Shown: positions 1 to 13,112 of the stretch, piece by piece
How positions within the stretch are numbered: the stretch's first letter is position 1
Layout: each line of letters starts with the position of its first letter
Assembly (NCBI GenBank): GCA_038363925.1
Contig: JAQQWL010000002.1
Location: 806,001-870,000 of the forward strand
Origin: Apiospora phragmitis
Lineage: Eukaryota; Ascomycota; Sordariomycetes; Amphisphaeriales; Apiosporaceae
DNA length: 64,000 bases
Direction of reading: 5' to 3'
The notes under the pieces: model-generated
What the model saw: only the letters and a program-made list of their open reading frames with translations
Told to the model about the DNA's origin: nothing
Databases searched by the model: none
Program-made: the position numbers and the translations under genes

Positions 1-580
1 ATTTTTTATTTATTTTAATTTTTAAATACAATACTTTATTTATTATTAAAACGTTTTTATTTTAAAAAATTAAAGCAATTCATTATAGTCTTAATAGATT
101 ATATTATAAAAATAAATTCTTCTTTACTTTTAAAATCGTATATTTTATTATTTTTATAAAATATAAAATTAAATCTAAACTTAACGCATTTAATTTGATA
201 CTTTATTATTTTTATAAAATAAGTAATAAAAAAAGAATACGTTTTTAAACGCTTAAATTTAATTCGTTACGTTTAAAAATAATTAGTACTTATAACGTTT
301 AAACGTTATTTAATTTTTAATAAATAATTAAATACTTTATTTTTATTAAAAATAAAGTTTTTATTTATTAAAAAAAACTTTCTAATATAAATTTTAAATA
401 TTATAAATTATATAATAATAATATATATAGTAATTTTTATAAAATAATAAATATATATTTTATAAAAGTTTAATTTAATACTTTTTAAACGTTGAATGAT
501 TTAAAAATCGCTCGTTTAGTTTAAAAAAGCCTTTATTATATAAAAACATTAAAATCTATAAAATAAAAATCTAAAAGGGA
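1..580 (+). mobile_element. RIP-decayed 3' end of a Fot1/pogo-type transposon (A1)
   Basis: This stretch aligns by eye with the last third of the better copies at 13113-14893 and 16814-18692. It covers the codons for the post-catalytic linker, the Pro-rich tail region and the start of the 3' untranslated part. The similarity is lost at about 575-580, so the normal right end is missing, and the 5' part lies outside the window. No open frame survives. Nearly all C and G are lost except in CpG, as expected of RIP. Confidence 0.6.
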
Positions 581-1429
581 ACTATATCTAAAAAAGTCAA
601 GAGTTAACGGATCACGGTGATATAGGTGAGCTATTTAAAAAAGATTACTAGTTAACGGTATAATCCTAAGGGTATTAATAAAAGAGAGATAAGATATATA
701 ATAATAAACGTTTCTTATATACCTTATATAAAAGATTTAATGCTTTAATATTTAAGTTAATATTAATTTAAATTATTAATAAAGTAAATAGTTTTAATAA
801 CTTTATTATATAAATATTTTTACTTAATTACTTTTATTATTACTTATTATATTAATAAGTCGTCTTTTTTATTATAAGTTTAAATACTTTCTTATATTAT
901 TAATATAAACTTAAATATATTTTATTTAGTTTTTTTTTAATTTAAATAGCGTTTATTATAATTAAATATAATTATTTTTAAAAATAATATTAAATTAAAA
1001 AATAATAAGATTATTTATATAAATAAAATAAAAACCTTAAATAAATAAAGTTTCGTTTAATATATAATATGATTATATTAAATATATAATTTAGAATAAT
1101 ATTAGTTATTTTAATAATATTTAATAACTCTTTAATATTATATAAAAATAATTTTCTTTTTTTATAATAATTATTTTTATTACATTTATATTATTTAAAG
1201 CTTATTAGATATCAGCTTTTTATAAAAACTTAAAGTTATTTAAGAATAATAAGTTTAATTAAACGTTTTTATTAACTTTTAAAAATAAATAAGTTCTTAT
1301 ATTATAATAAATTTATAAATTATTTATTATTATTATTATTATTATTTCAATCGTATTATTATTCGTTTACTTTTATTACTTTTTAACGCTTTTAAATTTT
1401 AATACGTAATAACTTTGTAATTATTATAC
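581..1429. other. AT-rich RIP-type desert, no gene seen
   Basis: About 0.85 kb of very AT-rich sequence between two pogo remnants. I see no coding frame, terminal repeat or RNA gene in it. It is probably older repeat sequence decayed past recognition. Confidence 0.6.
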
Positions 1430-4400
1430 TTGGAATTTTTTTAAATAATTATATTATTTTAACGATTTAAACCATACGTATCGATTAAATTCTTCATAAT
1501 TAAAAAAGCGCGGTTAAAATATATAACGTTTCGAGATTCATTTTACAAGACTAATAATATAATACTTTACTTTAACGCGCATATTAGTATTAATAATTAA
1601 AATTAAATTAAATTAAAAAGGAAGTATTTCGTAATTATATAATCGATTTAAATATTAAAAACATATTTTTAAATATAGCTAATATAAAAGATATAACTAA
1701 TTTCTTTATAATATCGCGCGGCAGCGACCGCGTTAAAAAGTATTAAATTAAGCGCTTTATTAATTATAACCCGGATTTTAAAACTTTAATAAACCGTTAA
1801 TAAGATTATTAAAAGGCTTTTTTATAAAGATGCAAGTATTATTTCCGGCTAGTTTACGTTAATTATAAGTATAAAAGCTAAATAAGATATTTTAAATAAA
1901 GTTATATAAAACTTTAACGAAACTAGCTTTATAATAAATATAATTAAATTAATTCTAGTTATAATACGTGCCGATCGATATAAAAAAGCAAAATTAATCT
2001 AATTTAATAATCGAGAATAATTAACGGTTATTAAATATATTAATTCGTAAAACTAATATATTCCGCCGTTTTTAATTATTTAAAACTAATATTACTTTAT
2101 AAACTAATCTCGCGAATATAACCTACCGAGTAACTAACTAATATACCTTATAAGCGAAATAATTATATAAATAAATTAACCACTTTTTTAAAACTTAATA
2201 TAATAAAGTATAAATTAATACTATTATAACGAATATAATCTATTAAAATTAATCGGAATCCTTATTTCTAGATACCTCTATATTATTCTAATAGGTACGC
2301 GTATTATACCCGAGCTCTCCGTAAATTTTATAGCGTTATAAGCGCGTCCTAGACGTCCTTGTACGACTACTCTTCCGACGCGATTCGTCTTATAATTATT
2401 TATTAACGTCCTTTTAAAACTATAAGTCTTTTCTAGCTTATATATAAAGTGATCTTTTATTTTATAATCGTTTTTTTCGTACGGCGGCGCCCGCTAAGTA
2501 TTTTATTCACCTCTTATAATACGTTTACTTTACTTTATAAAAAAGCGAGCCGGTATATAACTTTCGTTATACTTTTTATAATTTAATTAAGTTTAATTAA
2601 AATTAATATCGGAAAGTTATTTTAATTTTATATAATTTAATTTCTTACGTATTCGGTTTAAAATTAAGCTTTAATTAAATTATTTAAAGTTTTTAATTCT
2701 TAAGGTATAAATAGGCCGGAAAAGGTCGCCGGAAGCGTCGGCGTATATAGCTTTATATTTAATTATAAAATCATAGATTTTAAATTATACGATATAAATC
2801 CTATACCTTAAAAACCTTTTTCAATATTTAAAACGGTAAAAATCGCTTAAAACGTTTTTAAAAACATTAATAAAAAGTCCTCTTTTAAAATATAAATAAT
2901 ATACGCTTATATAAAACTTTTAATTTCTTTATATATAACCTTTTTAAGTTATAAAAATAATTAATATTAAAAGGTTAAAACTTATACGATAAATAATAAG
3001 GTATATAAAGTATAATAATTAAATTTACTTTATTATAAAGCTCGAAAATTATTAAATAATAACTCTTATAGCCGTTACAGATTAATAAATTATAAATATT
3101 TTTCGTATAAGACTTTATATATTTATCGAAGTATCGAATTTAATCCTCACCTTTCTCGTTCGTGGTCCAGCCGTTTTTAATAATTACGATTACCTAGTTC
3201 TTCGGTAATAAGCTATTTTCGTACTAAAAAAAGAGGTACGTTTACCCGGTAAATATAATATACGAAGGGATAGCGTAACCGTATAATCCGACGCATTAAA
3301 TAATTATAACTTATTCTAAGTTCTTTTATTAAATATCCCTAAGCTTCTCGTATTAATCGAAAGTTATAACGATTATTTCGAACGAGATTTAACCTATAAA
3401 AAAGCCGGTTTCGTTAAAGTTATAAATATCGTTTTTTTAAATCTTATACTTATAAATTATATTCTATACGGAAATAAAATACGCGCGATATACGTCAGGA
3501 TCTTTATAAAGAACTTTTTAATAATCGATTTTTCGATTAAAACGTGTCCGGGGTCTAGTTATTATCGTATAAAGCTAAGCGCTTAATTAATACCGACGCG
3601 TACCGTGTCGCATTAATAAAATAATCGATTCGCTATATCTTTAATATTACTTATTTAAAGCGAAAACGATCGCGAATTTAGATCGATTATATATTATATA
3701 ATTAATTACTCTTCGTAAGCTTTTATATTAGCGACTATATATCTCGTCGTGAAATACTACCGCTATACTAGTAACGTAAGGTTATATAGGGGATATTATA
3801 TATTTACTGCGAATCGTACGCTTAATTTAAGGTCTTTTTAAATCGTTTAAAGCGCTAATTATATATCGATCTGTTTTTATTAACCTACTATTATAGGTAG
3901 TGAAAGTATAAAGAATAAAATATAGGTTATAAGAAATTATAAGAAAGTGTTTAATTAGACCGTGTATTTAATTAAACCGTGGATTACGTTATATTAAAGC
4001 GTGGATTAAAGGCTTTTATTACTTTTTAATCTTAAAGAATTATGAAAGTTATATTTTAATGGAATTAAAAAAATATTATAGTAATAACGGTATTATTATA
4101 AAAAATAATATTAAATCTAGATTTAGCGCATTTATTTTAATACTTTACTACCCGGAAGAAATAATTAATAAGCTAGATATACGTCTTCGGACGCTTATAC
4201 TTAACTCGTTACGTTTAAGGGCGGCTAGTATTTATAACCTCTAAACGTTATTTAACCTTTAATAAATAATTGAATACTTTATTTTTATTAAAAATAAGGT
4301 TTTTAATTATTAAAAAAAAACTCTTCGATATTAATTTTAAATATTATAAATAGAATAAAAGGTGTATATATAATAATATATAAAATAACCTTTATAAAAG

Positions 4401-4794
4401 ATTAAATACGTACTTTATAAAAAGTTAATTTAGTATTTTCTAAACGCCGGAGAGCTAAAAAATCGCGCGTCTAGCTTAGAAACGCCCTTATTATATAGGG
4501 ATCTTAAAAGCTATAAAACGAGAAGGTAAAAAGGAAGCGTTTAGCGATAAATAAATACGGAATAAGGGGTTCGTTTAAATAGAGAGCGACCGGTTGAAGA
4601 CGCTATAATATTTACGGCGAAATAGGTTATAATACGCGAATATATAAAAAAGATATAAAATTAAGTAACGAATCGAATAAAAAATAATTTTAATTCATTT
4701 AATATATTAGCGTTAGAATAATTTAAATAAAAGTAATAAAGTATAAAAAAACTAGTCGACTTAATAATATAGCGGACTTAGTAATAAACTATAT
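1430..4794 (+). mobile_element. Fot1/pogo-type element A2, split by element B1
   Basis: The left part (about 1430-2138) matches the N-terminal and central transposase region of copies A5 and A6. The right part (3990-4794) resumes with the second half of the DDE domain and the tail. The right end reads as a decayed copy of the group-A terminal inverted repeat and ends at 4794 next to TA. The surviving frame at 4059-4244 jumps from the post-DDE motif (NNGI) straight to the C-terminal NNIKSRFSAF...KLDIRLRT segment. This copy therefore has an internal deletion besides the insertion. About 66 bases expected between the two halves are missing at the B1 junction. The left terminal repeat could not be placed. 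Confidence 0.7.
2140..3989 (-). mobile_element. Fot1/pogo-type element B1, inserted in A2
   Basis: This is a minus-strand copy of the same element as 7345-9205. The C-terminal part, rich in Lys/Arg codons, lies near 2240-2500, the DDE region near 3000-3300 and the N-terminal part near 3700-3900. The right end at 3989 matches the group-B terminal repeat and is followed by TA. The left end is not the group-B sequence: it looks like the group-C terminus (ACCTTATAAGCGA-like). The left border is therefore eroded or mosaic. Every frame is broken by RIP-type stops. Confidence 0.7.
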
Positions 4795-4796
4795 TA

Positions 4797-7342
4797 GTAT
4801 TATGTAGTTTAAATTTAAAACCTTATAATATTTTAACTTAATATCGTATATATTATTATATTTTCGTTTTTAATTTTTTTAAATTAAGTTATTAATAATT
4901 AATTAATATTATTATTATATATATTTTTATTTTTACTTATTATAAAAATACTTATTTTATAAATAAATAAATTTATCTTTTAAATATTTATATATTATTT
5001 AGTTAATAATACTAACTTTTTTAAATAACGTTATTTAAATAAAATATGTTTTTTTATTTTAATAATGTTATTTAAATAAAACATCCTTTTTTATTTAAAA
5101 TATATTATTTAAATTATAATATTAATAATTTCTTTTTTTAAAGTAAGTAATTATATATATATATATATTAAAGTAATTAACTATATATTTTATTATTTTT
5201 TAATTATTTTTATAACTTTAAAACTAACGGTTTATTAAATTAATATCTTTATTAATAATTTAATAGCTATAACCTTATTTATTTAATTAAAACTATATTT
5301 CGATAAATATCTATTAAAAAATAAGTCTCGACATATTTAATTACTTTATAATAAAATAATATTTTTATTAATATTCCTTAAATCTCGATATATATAAACG
5401 TTTTAAAAAGTAAAAAGTTTAACAAGTTTATTAAAATAGTTATTAAAACTTTAATATTAATAATTATATAAAAAGCTCGCGCTATATATATAATAATTAT
5501 TTTTACTTTATAAACTTTTATAATTTTATTAATTTTAATATAAATAATAAGCGTTATAAGATATATTATAATATATTTTTAAATACTCGCTATTATTATT
5601 AAACTTACTTAAAGCTTATTATAACGGCGACTATTATAATAAGAATAACTTTAACCCTATTAAAGCTATAATTTTAACCGCGGTTTAATAACTTAATAAC
5701 CCCTTAAGATATTAAATTAAATATTAAATATTTAAAAAACGAGTTAAATATACCCTTAAAGTACTTATATAACTTATTATTAATTAGTCCCCCTTTATTA
5801 TAATAATTATATAATATATATTAATAAACTAAAATATTTAATTAACGAATAAAAATATAAATTTAATAATAATAATATAATATATTACTATTTCTTATAA
5901 TTTAAAAAGTCTACTTTTTTAAAATATTAAAACTTAAAACGCGTTATAACGATTAGTATATTTTAGCTTTATATAAATAAAGCGGTTTAAAAAGTTCTTT
6001 ATAATAAATACGGTATATTAATTTCTTAATATATGTTTAAAAGAATTATTAAATAATATAATATATTCTTTTAAGTTATTTTAAGTTAAAAATATTTTTT
6101 TTAAAAAGTTTAAGCCAGAGACCTTTTATTAATTTAAAAGTAATATAGAAATCTTTATAAATTAAAACCGTTGTTATATTTATATTTTAAACCGGTTTTT
6201 AAAAATAGATTACTCGATTAGTTATAAAAGATGAGCCTCTTTTTTTAATACTTTTTAAAAAACTTTTTTAAAGGTTTCTTTAACGGCGGCCTCTTTATTT
6301 AAATACATAATAAATAATAAATCTTTTTAAATTTAAATAACTACTTTTATTATACTATATTAATTATTAATTAAAACCTTATTTTATAATTAATTACTTT
6401 AAAAGAGTATTTAATTTATGATTATAATATATTATAATTTTAATTTAATAAGTTTTTTAAATATTAAAGTATTAAAGAATTACTTTATAAAAATATTATA
6501 TATTTATAATATAGCCTCGTTTAACTATTTATTAATAATTATATTAATAGTTTATTATATATTAAAATATTAAAAAAGCCTTTTATAATACCTTTTAATA
6601 TTATTTAAAGTATTATAAATTACCTTTTATATATATCGCTTTAAAATAATATTTATATAATTAGTTTTAAACTATTAATATTAAAATATAATAATTTATA
6701 TAATATTTAATATACTTTATTTATTAAAATAAATGCTTTTATTATATAAATATTACCTTATTACTTTTATTTATTTTAATACTTCTTATATAATTACTTT
6801 ATAATATTATCGCGATTTATTTTATATTAATTCTTACCCCTCTTTTCTTTTATACTAGAATAATTTATATTGCTTAGCGTATATATAACGTATATATTTA
6901 AGTAATTAATAAATAATAAGTTTTAATAAAAACTTAAATAATATATAACGGCTTATTAACTTATTTTAAAGTTATAAGAGCTAATAAAAAATTAAGGCTA
7001 TAATAAATAAAGGTTAAATTATTAAAGGGTAGATATTACGACAAGCCTTTAAAAATAATTATAAAGCGTTATAATAATATATTATTATAATTAATATAGC
7101 TTTGATATTTATATTTAGTTTAAACTTTAAATTAAATTAAAAATTAGCTTTATTTTCCTTTTATTTTAAAAATAAAGCTTTAACGTATTATTATATTATA
7201 AAAGATTAAAAATAAGTAAAAAAAGCTTTAATTAATCTTAAATATTTCAATAAATAAAGAAAGCTTAATTTAAATTTATACTTTATTTAAATAACTTTAT
7301 TTTATTTTTAATTATTAAAGCTAATAAGCTTTAATTTATACG
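4797..7342. other. AT-rich RIP desert, unidentified old repeats
   Basis: About 2.5 kb of strongly mutated AT-rich DNA between transposons A2 and B2. No frame of note and no terminal repeats are visible. A few CpG-containing patches (for example 5610-5700 and 6290-6310) suggest former coding repeat DNA, but I cannot assign a family. Confidence 0.6.
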
Positions 7343-7344
7343 TA

Positions 7345-9205
7345 ACGTACCCCACGGTCTAATGAACCACACGGTTCAAATGACCACCTTTAAAAACTTT
7401 ATCTAATAAAGTATAAGTTAATTCCGTCATAACGCATTTAATATCTTAAAATTAATCGGAATCTTTATCTCTAGATACTTCTATATTATTTTAATAAGTA
7501 CGAGTATTCTGTCTAGGCTCTCCACAGATTCTATAGCGTTATAAACGCGTTTTAAACGTCTTCGTATAATTACTCTTTTAACGCGATTTATCTTATAACT
7601 ATTTATTAATATCCCTTTAAAACTATAGGTCTTCTCTATCTTATATACGAAGTGATCCTTTATTTTAGAGCCGTTTTCTTTTCGTACGGCGGCGCCGGCT
7701 AAGTATTTTATTCGCTTCTCGTAGTGCAGTTACTTCACTTTCTAATAAAGCGAGCTAATATATAACCTGCGTTATACTTTTCGTAATTTAATTAAGCTTA
7801 GTTAAAATTAATATCGAAGAGCTACTTTAATATCGCGCGATTCGATTTCTAACGTATTCGGTTTAAAATTAAGCTTTAATTAAATTATTTAAGGTCTTTA
7901 ATTCTTAAAGTATAAGTAAGCCAAAAGAGGCCGCCGGAGGCGTCGGCGTAAGTAGCTTTATATCTAACTATGAAATAACATATTCCGGATCGTTTAGTAT
8001 AAGTCCTGCCCCTTAAAAACCTCCCTGGATATTTGAAACGGTGAAAGTGGCCTGGAACGCTTCTAAGAACGCTGGTAAGAAGTCCTCCTTTGAGATATGG
8101 GTGATATGCGCTCGTATAAGACCCTTTATTTCTTTCCCGTACGACCTTTTTAACGTACGAAAACAGCCGATATCAAGAGGTTAGAGCTTATATAACGAAT
8201 GAGAAGGCATATAAAGTATAATAATCGAGTTCTTTTTATAATAGAGTTCGAAAGTTATCGAATAGTGGCTCTTATAGCCGTTAAAGACTAATAAGCGATA
8301 AATACTTTTCGTACGAGACTTTATATATTTATTAAAGTATCGAATTTAGTCCTCGCCTTTCTCGTTCGTAATTCAGCCGTTTTTAATAACTTCGATTACT
8401 TAATCCTTCGGTAATAGGTTATTTTTATACTAGGAAGAGAGGTACGTTTTCTTAGTAAATATAATGTACGAAGAGATAGCGTAACCGTACGATCCGACGC
8501 CTTAGATAACTGCAACTTATTCCGGTTTCCCTTATTAAACTACCTTAGGCCTCCCGTATTAATCGGAGGTTGTAACGATTATTTCGAACGAGATTTAGCT
8601 TATAAAAAAGCCGGTCTTGTCGAAATTATAAATATCCTCCTTTTAAATCTTATATTTATTAATTATTTTTCGTACGAAGGTAAATTACGCGTAATACGCG
8701 TTGGGATTTTCGTAAAGGACTCTTTAATAGTCGATTCTTCGATTAAAACGTATCCGGAGGTCTAGTTATCGTCGTACGAAGCTAGAGGCCTAGTTAACGC
8801 CGACGCGTCCCGCGTCGCATTAAAGGAGTAATTAGTTCGCTATATCTTTAATATTACTTATCCGGGGAGGAAACGATCGCGAATTTAGTTCGATTATATA
8901 CCGAACTATTATATTTTTTTCGAGAATAGTAAGCTTTTATATTAATAATCGTATATCTTATCGTGAAGTACCGCCGCGATATCGGAGATATAAAGTTATA
9001 TAAGGGATATTGTAAACCTGTGCTATAGATTAAAGACTTAATTTAAGACTGTTTCGAAGCGCTTAAAACGCTAATTATATATCGTTTTCTCTCTAATTAC
9101 TAACTATAATAAAATAGTAAAAAAGAGATAAAATAAACTTCGTTATTAAGAATTACGAGAAAATAATTAATTAAACTGTGTAATTAATTAAACCATGAGG
9201 TACGT
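7345..9205 (-). mobile_element. Complete but RIP-inactivated Fot1/pogo element B2
   Basis: This 1,861-bp element has inverted ends. The left begins ACGTACCCCACGGTCTAATG and the right is the complement of a mutated version; TA flanks both sides. On the minus strand the DDE-type transposase is still readable between stops. It contains the block YRLLVFNGYKSHYSITFE (former catalytic LxLDGHxSH), then PLDIGCFRTLKRSYGKEI, then HISKEDFLPAFLEAFQA and LDIKLLTPTP. These are the order and spacing of pogo/Fot1 (DDE_1) transposases. The segment 7960-8160 is much less mutated than the rest. Many TGG and CAA codons have become stops, so it cannot make transposase. It is the best reference for group B in this window. 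Confidence 0.85.
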
Positions 9206-9207
9206 TA

Positions 9208-10010
9208 ATTATATTATGATATTAAAATTAGTTTTATTTTATTTTATTATAATAATTATTTAATATAATTATAAAAAACTTAATATATAGCTTTTTATAA
9301 ATAAATAATAATTATATAAACTTAATAATAGTTTTTAATTTTAATTAGTTTAATTTCTATATAATTAAAATTATACGAATATTATATAAAGGTAAAATAT
9401 AATTATATAATATAAATAAATATAAAAAACTAAAAACTTTAATTATATATAAAGCTTAAAATAAATGAAGTTAAATGAATTTAATATATATATAAACTAT
9501 TTTATATAATTAATTAAAAAAAGCTTTTTAATAAAGCTTATTAAATTACTTATAATTAAGTATTTATTTTTTACTTTTTAAACTTATCTACCTCCTCGTT
9601 TTTTAAAATAAGTTTACTTTAATACGTATAAAATTATAATAAAGGTTATAATTATATTAAATTAAATTTAAATAAGTTTTTTAAAACTATTTTAAATATT
9701 AAAATTATAATAGTTTATATTATTAAAAAAGCTTTTTCTTATTAAAGGATATATTTCCTTTAATATAAAGGCTTATATTATTAATAACGAAAATAATATT
9801 TAAAAATATATTTACTTTATATTTCGATATAAGTAATAATTTTATTAATTATAATTTCTTATTTAAATTAAAAACTAATAGATTTAAAAGTATTAAAAAA
9901 GTATTATTTTTATAAATAAACTATAAAGCTTATTAAATTTATTAAAAAAGATTAAATTATAAATAATTTCGCGTTAAATTTATTATAAAATATTATTAAG
10001 TATAATTCTA
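9208..10010. other. AT-rich RIP desert
   Basis: About 0.8 kb, almost entirely A and T. I see nothing recognisable in it. Confidence 0.6.
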
Positions 10011-10012
10011 TA

Positions 10013-10510
10013 ACGTGGTTTATTACTAACTCGGCCACTCTTTTTTTCGACTTATATAATTAAACTTTAATACGTAGTATTTTTATAATTATAATACCGA
10101 TTTAATTAAAAAAAGATCGTATTGTTTTAATAATTTAAGCGACGCGAAAAGGTTCGAATCGAATTAATTAAAGAATTATTACGAAAGTATATAACGTCCC
10201 CCGAACTATTTTAAGTGACCGATTCCGTAATATTAAACCTCGACGCGAAATCCGATATTTATAATATAAATTAAATCTAATTAAAGAAGAGGTGCTTTAT
10301 AATTATATAATTAATTTAAATATTCGAAGAATATTTCTTAATATTAATAATAAACGCTTACACTTAGCTCGTCGCGTCCGAGGACGGCTAGTACCTATAA
10401 CCCCTAAACGTCGTCTAACCCTTAATAAACGATTAAATACTTTATTTTTATTAAAAATAAGGTTTTTATTTATAAAAATCTTCTTTAAATATATACCTTA
10501 AAGTTTATTA
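10013..10510 (+). mobile_element. Internally deleted Fot1/pogo element A3
   Basis: This copy begins with the group-A terminal repeat (ACGTGGTTTATTACTAAC-like) directly after TA. It continues with the 5' transposase region to about 10300, then jumps to the C-terminal tail frame at 10292-10501 (LARRVRGRLVPITPKRR, the RIP version of the Pro/Arg-rich tail). The whole HTH-to-DDE core is missing. The right terminal repeat is not visible. This looks like a deletion derivative similar in kind to a MITE precursor, later hit by RIP. Confidence 0.6.
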
Positions 10511-11489
10511 TTTTTAATAAAACTTTATTTACGTTTTAAACTATTCGCGGCGAGTATATTATAATTTAACGAGCCTCTCGCTTTATCACCCTTATTACTC
10601 TTTAATTAACTTTTAAAGTTATTAAAATATTCTCTTCTTTTATATACTTTATTTATATATAAAACTTTGCTATTTAATAAAATATTCGTAATTTTTAATA
10701 TAATTAAATTTATAATATAAAATAATTATTATATTAAAACGCGAAAGGTTATTATCTTATTTAGTTTTTAAAAAGCTTAAAAAAGCTTCGATTATAAAAA
10801 ATACTATTATTATCTAGTATAAAAGTTATATAAATTTTTATATAAATTTTTTATACGCTTAACGACTTTTTAAAAGTGTTTATAAAAAAGTTATTTAAAT
10901 AAGTAATAATTATAATATAATTTTAAATAGTCTTAATTATTAGTTTTAAATTTAATTACGTAGTAATTTAAACTATATTTATATTTAATTATTATTAAAA
11001 CGTGATTTATCATAAAGCGAGTATATTTATAAAAAATTTATTTATAACGTTTATATTAATATAATATTTAATATTATAAATATTTTATAATTAAAATCTA
11101 ATTTATATAATATAAGATTAATAATATACGCTATTTATATTTTATTATAAAAGTAAAATTAAGTTTAAATAATTTTTATTAAAAAAATAAAGTTATAAAA
11201 GCTTATATAAATTTTAATTTTTACATTCTTTTATTTAAAAAAGTTATTAATTTAAAGGTATTATATAATTCTTATTAATAATTAAATATTAAATAATAAT
11301 TATATAGTTTTTATAAGTCGTTAATAAGTATAATATTATAAATAAAGATAATACTTTAAGAAATACTTAAAAGGATTCTCTAATTTATAAAAAGTAATTA
11401 AGTTTAATATTTTTCTAAATCTTAATCTAAATACTTTATATTCTTAAAAAAAGTATTATTCGTTTAAAGGTTTAATAAAAATCTACTTA
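10511..11489. other. AT-rich RIP desert
   Basis: About 1 kb of AT-rich DNA between elements A3 and A4. A CpG-bearing patch at 10535-10600 hints at old repeat DNA. No gene or repeat boundary is visible. Confidence 0.55.
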
Positions 11490-13054
11490 ATTAAAATTAT
11501 TTTTTATTTAATTCATTACTTAATTTTATATCTTTTATATACTCGCGTATTATAACTTATTTCGCCGGAAATATTACAGCGTTTTCTACTAGTCGCTTTC
11601 CGCTTTAATAAACCTTTTATTTCGCCTTTATTAATTATTAAACGCTTCTTTTTTACCTTCTTGTTTTATACCTCTTAAACTTCTTATATAATAAGGGCTC
11701 TTTTAAACTTAACGTGTAATCTTTTAGTTTTTCGACGCTTAAAAAGTATTAAATTACTTTTCTATAAAGTGTGTATTTAATTTATTAATTATTTTATTTA
11801 AATATTAAAATATTAAAATATATATATTAAATTTAAGGTTAATATTATTTTTTATAAAAATAATAAAATACGCGGCCTAAAAAGTAATAAAAGTGTTTAA
11901 TTTCGTAATATAATTTATTAACGCTTTAATAAATAACTAAATTTCTTTTTAAAATAAATGCGCTTTAATAAGTAACTCGATTTTTTTAAAATAACTACGC
12001 GTTTATAATAAATAAAATATTGTATTTAAAGGTTAAAAAAAGAAAAAAAGTAAGGAAGTATATTAAATATAATAATGCCGTTATTTGATAACGTTTTTTA
12101 AATTCGGCCGAAATATAGCTTTTATAAATATTTAAAATTAAAAAGTAATAAAGGCTTTTCGTTTATATTTTAATATATTTATTAAAATATTTAATCTAGT
12201 TTAAGCTTATTTCGTTATTAGTTTAGTCGTTAAAAATCGGTTTAATTACTTAATCGCTTAATAAATTATATTCGCGAGACTAGTTTATAAGATAGTATTA
12301 GTTTAAAATAATTAAAAACTACGGAATATATTAGCCTTATGAATTAATATATTTAATAGCTAGTAATTATTTTCGATTATTAAATTAAATTAATTTCGTT
12401 TTTTTTATATTAATGGACGCGTATTACGACTAATATTAATTCTATTATATTTATTATAAAGCCGAGTTTATTATAATTTTATAAATCTTTATTTAAAATA
12501 TAGTGTTTAGTTTTAATATTAACGAGTAATTTAAACTAGCCGGAAATAATATTTAAACTTTTATAAAAAGACTTTTAATAATTATATCGACGGTTTATTC
12601 GAGTCTTAAGGTTTAAATTACCGTCGATAAAGCGTTTAATTTAATACTACTCGACGTAGTCGCCGCTGCGCGATTTTAAAACAAGATTAGCTATATTTTT
12701 TATATTATTAATATTAAGAGGTATTTTTTAAATAATTAAATCAAGTATATATTTACGAAGTATTTCTTTTTTTATTTAATTTAATTTATATTTTAAATAT
12801 CGAATTTTATAATGAAGTTTAATACCGTAGAGTTAGTTATTTAAAGTAATTTAAAAAACGTTATATACTTTTATAATAACTTTTTGATTAATTTAATTCG
12901 AACCTTCTCGCGTTGCTTAAATTATAAAATAATACGATCTTTTTTTAATTAAATTAATATTCTAGTTATAAAACTTTTATATAATAAAGTTTAATTCTAT
13001 AAATTAAAAAGGTGGCTAACTTAATAATATAATTAATTTAATAATGAATCACGT
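11490..13054 (-). mobile_element. Fot1/pogo element A4 (minus, head-to-head with A5)
   Basis: This is a minus-strand group-A element. Its 5' terminal repeat ends at 13054 (complement of ACGTGATTCATTATTAAA) beside TA. The reverse complement matches A5 and A6 through the N-terminal region (12640-13000), the central part (12060-12500) and the 3' region with its GCGAAATAAGTTATAATACG block (about 11540-11570). The last part at the 3' end is unrecognisable, so the left border is approximate. All frames are destroyed. Confidence 0.65.
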
Positions 13055-13112
13055 TATAAATTATATAATTAATAAATTTTATTATAAGTTATTATTATTT
13101 ATTATTATTATA

